Shown here piece by piece: positions 63,005 to 64,000 of a stretch of 64,000 bases of DNA. A program made the position numbers and the translations under genes. How positions within the stretch are numbered: position 1 is the stretch's first letter; each line of letters begins with the position of its first letter. The notes below the pieces were generated by a model. That model worked only from the letters and a program-made list of their open reading frames with translations, had not been told where the DNA came from and did no database searches. Origin of the DNA: Centroberyx gerrardi (lineage: Eukaryota > Chordata > Actinopteri > Beryciformes > Berycidae). The stretch is taken from positions 22,739,815-22,803,814 of the forward strand of contig NC_135997.1 of NCBI RefSeq assembly GCF_048128805.1. The letters are read 5' to 3'.

Positions 63005-64000
63005 TCCTCATGCACTCCCCCACTGGCGTTGAGTGTAAATAAACAAACACAACAAAGCCGCGGTGAGTATACACAAATTTGTATGCGTCATTTGTATTGT
63101 CTGTGTTTCTATTTTGGGCAAGTTCAACTTCATTGTAAGTATACTGCCTCCTTTAGTCAACTTCCCTGGTTAAATAAGTCTTAAAACTCTACTTATTAGA
63201 ATAACCTTAAAATACTGTTAGTAACACCAGAAGCACACCTTACTTTAATCTCAGATGCCAAGTATATTTCAGATTGTGTGTCTCGGCTGAGAGACCCTGC
63301 GGCGGGATTGGATCCTGAACTTGTCTGTCCATCTGTCTGTCAGTCTGTCTTCTCACCTCCTGTGTCCCCTCCCTTGCGCGTGCACACACACACACACACA
63401 CACACACTAACATTCACCAACACACACACGCACAACACCACAACATCAAACTGATGCTCACAAACACAATACACCGACACTGACACACACACACACACAC
63501 ACCAAGACACGCACCTCTCAAGCATGCTCTGGTGTACGTCACAGGGGCCATCTGCTAGCTAACCACAGCAGTTTTCTACACACTGACATTTGTATTCCCT
63601 CTCATGCTGCTGACACAAGTCTGTGAAGGTGATACTACTGCAGTTGTCAATTTCATGTATAAAGTAAGTATGACACCATACAAAATAATACTTCTAAATC
63701 ATCTTTCTAAAGGTCACGATACACAGGAATCATTTTCAGGACCATTTTGCCAAAAAATATTGGGTTTTATTACTTGGATTTGTTGATATTATTTTATTAA
63801 TATTATTTGATAGCGTTTATGCTTTATTAGGAAGAATAGAGCGGAGTGTGGCAAGAAAGACAGGAGAAAGCAAGAGGATGGCAAATTCATGAGGGAGCGA
63901 GGAAGCCTCATCATCAAATTTCTAAAGCCCATGTTAGAAAAACTTACATTTTGATGACAATTTTACTGAATTGTAGGACTAGAAGGTTGTTTTTCCCTTT

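Larger units (their letters stand above)
53459..64000 (-). other. Probable nfatc3 last intron, no exon recognised
   Basis: No coding exon with a recognisable family was seen on either strand. It contains a TTAA MITE copy and microsatellites, and is otherwise AT-rich unique sequence. The next nfatc3 exon, which should carry the long C-terminal transactivation region, must lie to the right of the window. Confidence 0.5.

Noticed and set aside
63380-63510. Possible CRISPR-like repeat array
   Set aside because: The repeats are CA dinucleotide microsatellites without unique spacers, in a vertebrate genome.

Overview
The window looks like teleost fish genomic DNA. It has compact multi-exon vertebrate genes with GT-AG introns, abundant (CA)n microsatellites, small inverted-repeat DNA transposons, and a gene set (amfr, esrp2, nfatc3) whose human counterparts all lie on chromosome 16q. 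The species cannot be read from the sequence.

Layout. (1) 1-8.3 kb, minus strand: the 5' two-thirds of amfr (gp78, an ER-membrane RING ubiquitin ligase). Nine coding exons are present and the gene runs off the left edge. A probable non-coding first exon lies near 8.12-8.25 kb. (2) 9.9-13.9 kb, plus strand: two tandem, intronless leukotriene-B4-receptor-like GPCR genes that share an almost identical TM1-TM3 tract. (3) 13.9-22 kb: repeats (an inverted-repeat element and a palindromic hairpin element) and a decayed SLC6-family transporter pseudogene. (4) 22.1-48 kb, plus strand: complete esrp2, an epithelial splicing regulator, with 14 common coding exons and two alternative 3' ends. One end is a stop-containing 101-nt exon giving the usual vertebrate C-terminus (717 aa). 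The other is a terminal exon that completes a fourth RRM (742 aa). (5) 49-53.5 kb, minus strand: the last coding exon and probable long 3'UTR of nfatc3, tail to tail with esrp2 as in human. (6) 53.5-64 kb: non-coding sequence, most simply the last intron of nfatc3, with microsatellites and one copy of a TTAA-ended miniature transposon.

Functionally the neighbours are independent: ER-associated degradation (Amfr), lipid-mediator chemotaxis (receptors), epithelial alternative splicing (Esrp2) and calcium/calcineurin transcription (Nfatc3). The most interesting observation is the alternative C-terminus of esrp2, which switches a half RRM into a complete one. Next are the gene-conversion-like tract in the receptor pair, the SLC6 pseudogene, and a small family of TTAA-ended MITEs, one copy of which is interrupted by other sequence. 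Exon coordinates were derived by eye from splice consensus, reading frame and recalled family sequences. No alignment or database search was run.
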